Shown piece after piece: positions 16,194 through 18,924 of a stretch of 18,924 nucleotides of DNA; position 1 is the first letter of the stretch; each line of letters begins with the position of its first letter. The translations under genes and the position numbers were made by a program. This DNA is from Fidelibacterota bacterium. GTDB taxonomy: Bacteria > Fidelibacterota > Fidelibacteria > Fidelibacterales > Fidelibacteraceae. The stretch covers positions 1 through 18,924 of the forward strand of contig JAOZRH010000028.1 of NCBI GenBank assembly GCA_029931905.1, written 5' to 3'. The notes beneath the pieces are model-generated. The model saw nothing but the letters and a program-made list of their open reading frames with translations. It did not search any database and was not told where the DNA came from.

Positions 16194-17022
16194 ATTTGAA
16201 GCATTGTTAATGGAACAAGAAGCTGGTGCGACAACTTTATTATTTAAGTATATTAATGTTTTAAAAAGATTTTTTACAGAGAGTGAAGATCTAACATATG
16301 ATGAAAAAAAAGAAAACATGAATGAATTTTATAAAATGGTGATTAAAGCACATCCATTAGTAGCAATTTTTCCTAACATTAATAAATATTTAATGGAAAA
16401 TAAAGGGAATATGATAAATTTGTTAGATGCTTTTGAAGAAAAAATAAATACCAATATAGAAGCTACAGTCAACAAATCATTAGAATTAATAAAAAAACAC
16501 AACAAGGTGTTTACATTTAGTCATAGTTCGATTGTTAGAAAAGCAATTATGAATGCTTCAAGAGAAAATATTCCAATTTCCGTTTCATTAACAGAAGCTC
16601 GACCTGTTTGTGAGGGTACAGCTCTTGCAAAATATTTATCTACTATAAATGTTCCAGTTTCTTTATATACCGATGCCGCAATGGAGCTTGCTATTGATTC
16701 AAGTGATATGGTTTTAGTGGGAACTGATTGGTATTGGAATGGAGGATTTGTTAATAAAATTGGGACACATTCTGCATTGAGAATTGCTTATGAGCGAGAG
16801 GTTCCATCGTATATTCTCGTAGATTCAAGTAAATTAATGGAAAATGCACCATCAGATTGGTCAAAAGATGTACATGATACAACAAATATTTTAAAAGAAT
16901 TAAAAGAAAATATTACAATATTTAATCCATTTTTTGAATCCATTTGGTATCGAGGAGTCTCTGGAATAATTATTGATGGGCAATTGAAAACATTTGATAA
17001 AAATGGAAAATTAGAAGTTTAG
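16177..17022 (+). CDS. eIF2B/MtnA-fold protein (IF-2B family), substrate unknown
   Basis: This 281-residue protein belongs to the IF-2B family, which contains methylthioribose-1-phosphate isomerase (MtnA), archaeal ribose-1,5-bisphosphate isomerase and the regulatory subunits of eukaryotic eIF2B. An N-terminal helical part is followed by a Rossmann-like domain with TEARPVCEG (about 141-147), DMVLVGTDWYWNGGFVNKIGT with Asp184 and the conserved Asn-Lys-Ile-Gly-Thr, and a final strand and loop. Asp184 matches the catalytic Asp of the isomerases. The catalytic Cys region, THCN in those enzymes, reads FSHSS at 114-118, so the Cys is missing. That region looks more like eIF2B subunits than like MtnA. 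The role could be a sugar-phosphate or nucleotide-binding regulator, or an isomerase with changed chemistry. It is coupled to the DUF2225-like gene. Confidence 0.8.
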   Translation: MKYYPEFEALLMEQEAGATTLLFKYINVLKRFFTESEDLTYDEKKENMNEFYKMVIKAHPLVAIFPNINKYLMENKGNMINLLDAFEEKINTNIEATVNKSLELIKKHNKVFTFSHSSIVRKAIMNASRENIPISVSLTEARPVCEGTALAKYLSTINVPVSLYTDAAMELAIDSSDMVLVGTDWYWNGGFVNKIGTHSALRIAYEREVPSYILVDSSKLMENAPSDWSKDVHDTTNILKELKENITIFNPFFESIWYRGVSGIIIDGQLKTFDKNGKLEV

Positions 17023-17067
17023 ATTGTTGTTTTATAATTTATAATAAAGTGTTTTTAGTAATTATTA

Positions 17068-17098
17068 TTGAATATTTATTTTTGTAATTAAATATAAT
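17068..17098 (+). promoter_or_regulatory. Candidate promoter upstream of the YhaM-like gene
   Basis: In the 107-base gap before 17130, TTGAAT (17068-17073) and a perfect TATAAT (17093-17098) are 19 bases apart, slightly longer than the sigma-70 optimum. The -10 continues as TATAATTTG, the same nine bases found before 7916. Predicted transcription would begin about 25 bases before the ATG. In such AT-rich DNA a chance match is possible. Confidence 0.4.
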
Positions 17099-17129
17099 TT
17101 GAATAAAAATTGATTAGAGGAATTATTTT

Positions 17130-18122
17130 ATGGCGAAAAAAAATAAATTAAAATCAATAAAAGAATACGAACATCAAGATGAAATCTGGAGCTATTTATT
17201 ACTTAGAAGTAAAAATTTAAGATTGACTCGTGGAAATAATTTATATTTAGATATTTTTTTAAGTGATGCAACTGGAATGATTTCTGGAAAAGTTTGGGAT
17301 AATGCCAAAGAAATTAATGAAAAAATTAATATTGGTATGGCAGTTGGTGTTCGAGCAATTGTAGAAGAATTTAATGGAAACAAACAGTTAAATATTGAAA
17401 AAATATTTCAAATAGATGAGAAAGAATTTGATAAAAAGGGATTTTCGTGGGAATTATTACTACCGACTTCAGATAAAAATATTGGGAAATTGTGGAAAAA
17501 TATTCAAAAAGCAATTGATAATATAGATAATATTTTTTTAAAAGAATTAGTAGAAAAAATATACAATCAAAACAAAGAAGATATTATAAAGTTTCCTGCA
17601 AGTATGAAATTACATCATGCTTTTGTAGGTGGTTTTATTGAACATGTGGAATCGATGTTAAGATTAGGACTTTCAGCGATAAAAAATTATAAAGTAGATA
17701 AGGATTTGGTTATAACTGGAATTTTACTTCATGATATTGGCAAATTAATTGAATTAAGTGGCTTTCCTAATAATAATTACACGGATGCTGGAAATTTTTT
17801 AGGTCATATTACGATTGGATATTCAATGGTTCACAATGAAATTAAAAAGATAAAAAAATTCCCTAAGGAACTGGCTTTGAAAGTTGAACATATTATACTT
17901 TCTCATCAGGGAAAATACGAATATCAATCTCCAAAGAAACCAGCAATTCCAGAAGCAATTATTGTACATTATATTGATGAATTGGATTCACGAATGAATA
18001 TGTATAATCAAGCTGTTGCAAATGATATTGGTGATAATAATTGGACTTCACTTAGCAATTATTTTCGAATACCACTCTATAAAAAAGTGCAAAATAATAA
18101 TGGAAATGAGATTGAAAAATAA
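17130..18122 (+). CDS. OB-fold/HD-domain protein, YhaM-like 3'-5' exonuclease
   Basis: This 330-residue protein has the YhaM arrangement. An N-terminal OB-fold (about residues 18-95) is marked by LYLDIFLSDATGMISGKVWDN, and an HD phosphohydrolase domain follows from about residue 160. HD residues include His162/His163 in LHHAFVGGFIEHV, the pair His201-Asp202 in LLHDIGK, GHITIGY, HIILSHQGKYEY and EAIIVHYIDELDSRMN. YhaM of Bacillus removes nucleotides from the 3' end of RNA and DNA using metal. The family usually has SHHG where this protein has SHQG, so one metal-site His may be lost. GAGG before the ATG acts as the ribosome binding site. It overlaps the ECF-type gene downstream by about 20 bases. 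Confidence 0.82.
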   Translation: MAKKNKLKSIKEYEHQDEIWSYLLLRSKNLRLTRGNNLYLDIFLSDATGMISGKVWDNAKEINEKINIGMAVGVRAIVEEFNGNKQLNIEKIFQIDEKEFDKKGFSWELLLPTSDKNIGKLWKNIQKAIDNIDNIFLKELVEKIYNQNKEDIIKFPASMKLHHAFVGGFIEHVESMLRLGLSAIKNYKVDKDLVITGILLHDIGKLIELSGFPNNNYTDAGNFLGHITIGYSMVHNEIKKIKKFPKELALKVEHIILSHQGKYEYQSPKKPAIPEAIIVHYIDELDSRMNMYNQAVANDIGDNNWTSLSNYFRIPLYKKVQNNNGNEIEK

Positions 18123-18717
18123 TGTATTCGAAATATTAAAAAAAAATAAGAAAATCAGTGAAGTTGGAGTATTCCTCGCTTTATTTTGGGGACTTGGATT
18201 TGTATTTTTATTCGTTCCTAATATTGAATTTACTATTCTTATCGCATTCTTATCTGGTTTGCTATTTGGATTAAAACGAGGACTAATTGTGGCAATTGTA
18301 GGTGAATTCGTTTTTAGTTCATTGAATCCATTCGGAAGTGGATTGGCATTTCCACCACTATTATTAGCCCAAATTATCGGGTTTATTATTGTTGCCATAG
18401 CAGGGTTTAGCTTTAGAAGTATTATGCCATATTTCAATGATAATAGAGTCAAAATAAGTATATCATTTGGAATAGTAGGGCTTATTTTAACAGTTATTTA
18501 TGATTCCTTAACAACGCTTGCATTTCCAATTTCTTCTGGATTTGATTTTAAACAAATTATAGCTACTTATATTGTTGGAATTCCGTTTTATTTGATTCAT
18601 ATCATTGCAAATACATTGATATTTTTTGTTATTTTACCACAAATTTTGGAATATGTAATTCAACATTCGCCTGAATATTTTTCGTTTCAGAAACAATCAA
18701 ACAGAGAATATTTATAA
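18100..18717 (+). CDS. ECF-transporter S-component-like membrane protein
   Basis: This hydrophobic protein of about 205 residues has five or six predicted membrane segments and resembles the substrate-binding (S) subunits of energy-coupling-factor importers. Features include a conserved small-residue first helix (ALFWGLGFVFLF), GLLFGLKRGLIVAIVGEFVFSSLNPFG and the loop DSLTTLAFPISSG. S components capture vitamins or metals such as riboflavin, thiamin, cobalamin or cobalt; I cannot choose among them. The ATPase and T subunits are not in the window, as is usual for group II systems. ATG at 18100, ATG at 18106 and TTG at 18112 are all possible starts; none has a strong ribosome binding site, although GGAA at 18102-18105 suits the TTG. 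The frame is also open upstream, inside the previous gene. The stop TAA shares a base with the next ATG (TAATG). Confidence 0.72.
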   Translation: MEMRLKNNVFEILKKNKKISEVGVFLALFWGLGFVFLFVPNIEFTILIAFLSGLLFGLKRGLIVAIVGEFVFSSLNPFGSGLAFPPLLLAQIIGFIIVAIAGFSFRSIMPYFNDNRVKISISFGIVGLILTVIYDSLTTLAFPISSGFDFKQIIATYIVGIPFYLIHIIANTLIFFVILPQILEYVIQHSPEYFSFQKQSNREYL

Positions 18718-18924
18718 TGTATAGAAAAATAATTAAAAATATATTCATCTCTATTTCAATTTTAATAATGTTTTCTAATTCTTTGTTATCGCAGAAATTA
18801 GGAATTGATACTTATTCAAAATATTTGACTTTTTTTACACAAGAAAAGGAATCGAATACAATTTATCCTGCAAATTGGGTGAATTTTGGAGGAAATATTT
18901 TTCCGAAAGAATTTGATTCAACTT
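18717..18924 (+). CDS. Exported protein of unknown function, 3' partial
   Basis: ATG at 18717 overlaps the upstream stop as TAATG, so translation is probably coupled. The N-terminus is a clear signal peptide: a Lys/Arg-rich start (MYRKIIKN), a hydrophobic core (IFISISILIMF) and a cleavage-like SNSLLSQ near residue 26. The visible 69 codons continue as a polar mature region with Tyr, Asn and Phe and run off the window end. No family can be named from this fragment. Its link to the S-component gene suggests an outer-membrane or periplasmic protein, perhaps connected to uptake of the same ligand; that link is inference. Confidence 0.7.
   Translation, partial: MYRKIIKNIFISISILIMFSNSLLSQKLGIDTYSKYLTFFTQEKESNTIYPANWVNFGGNIFPKEFDST

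Noticed and set aside
17023..17060. Rho-independent terminator after the eIF2B-like gene
   Set aside because: The short TTATAA repeats there form no stable GC-containing stem followed by a T-run.
18048..18452. 134-codon minus-strand frame
   Set aside because: It lies antisense to the ECF-type gene, has no ribosome binding site or family motif, and its composition is what the antisense of a membrane protein gives.

Overview
This is a very AT-rich bacterial window (roughly 30% G+C by eye) in which every convincing gene lies on the + strand. Coding is dense. No gene-free stretch exceeds about 165 bases, and I see no tRNA, rRNA, CRISPR array, insertion sequence or phage gene. Several starts have strong Shine-Dalgarno sequences (AGGAGG before 6214 and 14555, AAGGAGGT before 16177). 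The gene content points to the FCB part of the tree: an EnvC-like degenerate LytM protein, an AmgK-like kinase fused to a RapZ C-terminal domain, DUF721-gyrB-gyrA, and an OB-HD exonuclease-like protein. The strong SD use fits a lineage such as Cloacimonadota, Marinimicrobia or Ignavibacteria better than a typical Bacteroidota. This placement is an inference and is not secure.

Region 1 (1-4291) is an envelope block. It holds the 3' part of an EnvC-like protein, an amino-sugar-kinase-like/RapZ-C fusion, a MurU-like nucleotidyltransferase 7 bases downstream, a tiny threonine-aldolase remnant with an apparent internal deletion, and CdsA. The kinase and nucleotidyltransferase look like an AmgK-MurU-type pair for recycling cell-wall sugars.

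Region 2 (4350-7767) holds a 607-residue GlmL/MutL-family ASKHA ATPase with no glutamate mutase subunits nearby. It is followed by a protein with barrel-sandwich-like repeats and a C-terminal KOW-like domain, and then by a STAS-domain protein. This is the least explained module and the best candidate for an undescribed system.

Region 3 (7916-14989) holds a PAP2 phosphatase, a DUF721/DciA-like protein, GyrB, GyrA, the PLP-binding protein YggS, a short purine-nucleoside-phosphorylase-like protein overlapping yggS, and SSB. GyrA has Phe at the position of the quinolone-contact Asp87 of E. coli.

Region 4 (15006-18924) holds a NudB-like Nudix hydrolase, a DUF2225-like zinc-ribbon/TPR-like protein that overlaps an eIF2B-like sugar-phosphate-isomerase-fold protein, an OB-fold/HD-domain YhaM-like protein, an ECF-type S component, and the 5' end of a secreted protein coupled to it by a TAATG overlap. 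Two of the longer gaps (before 7916 and 17130) share the same TATAATTTG element at nearly the same distance from the start codon and may be promoters.
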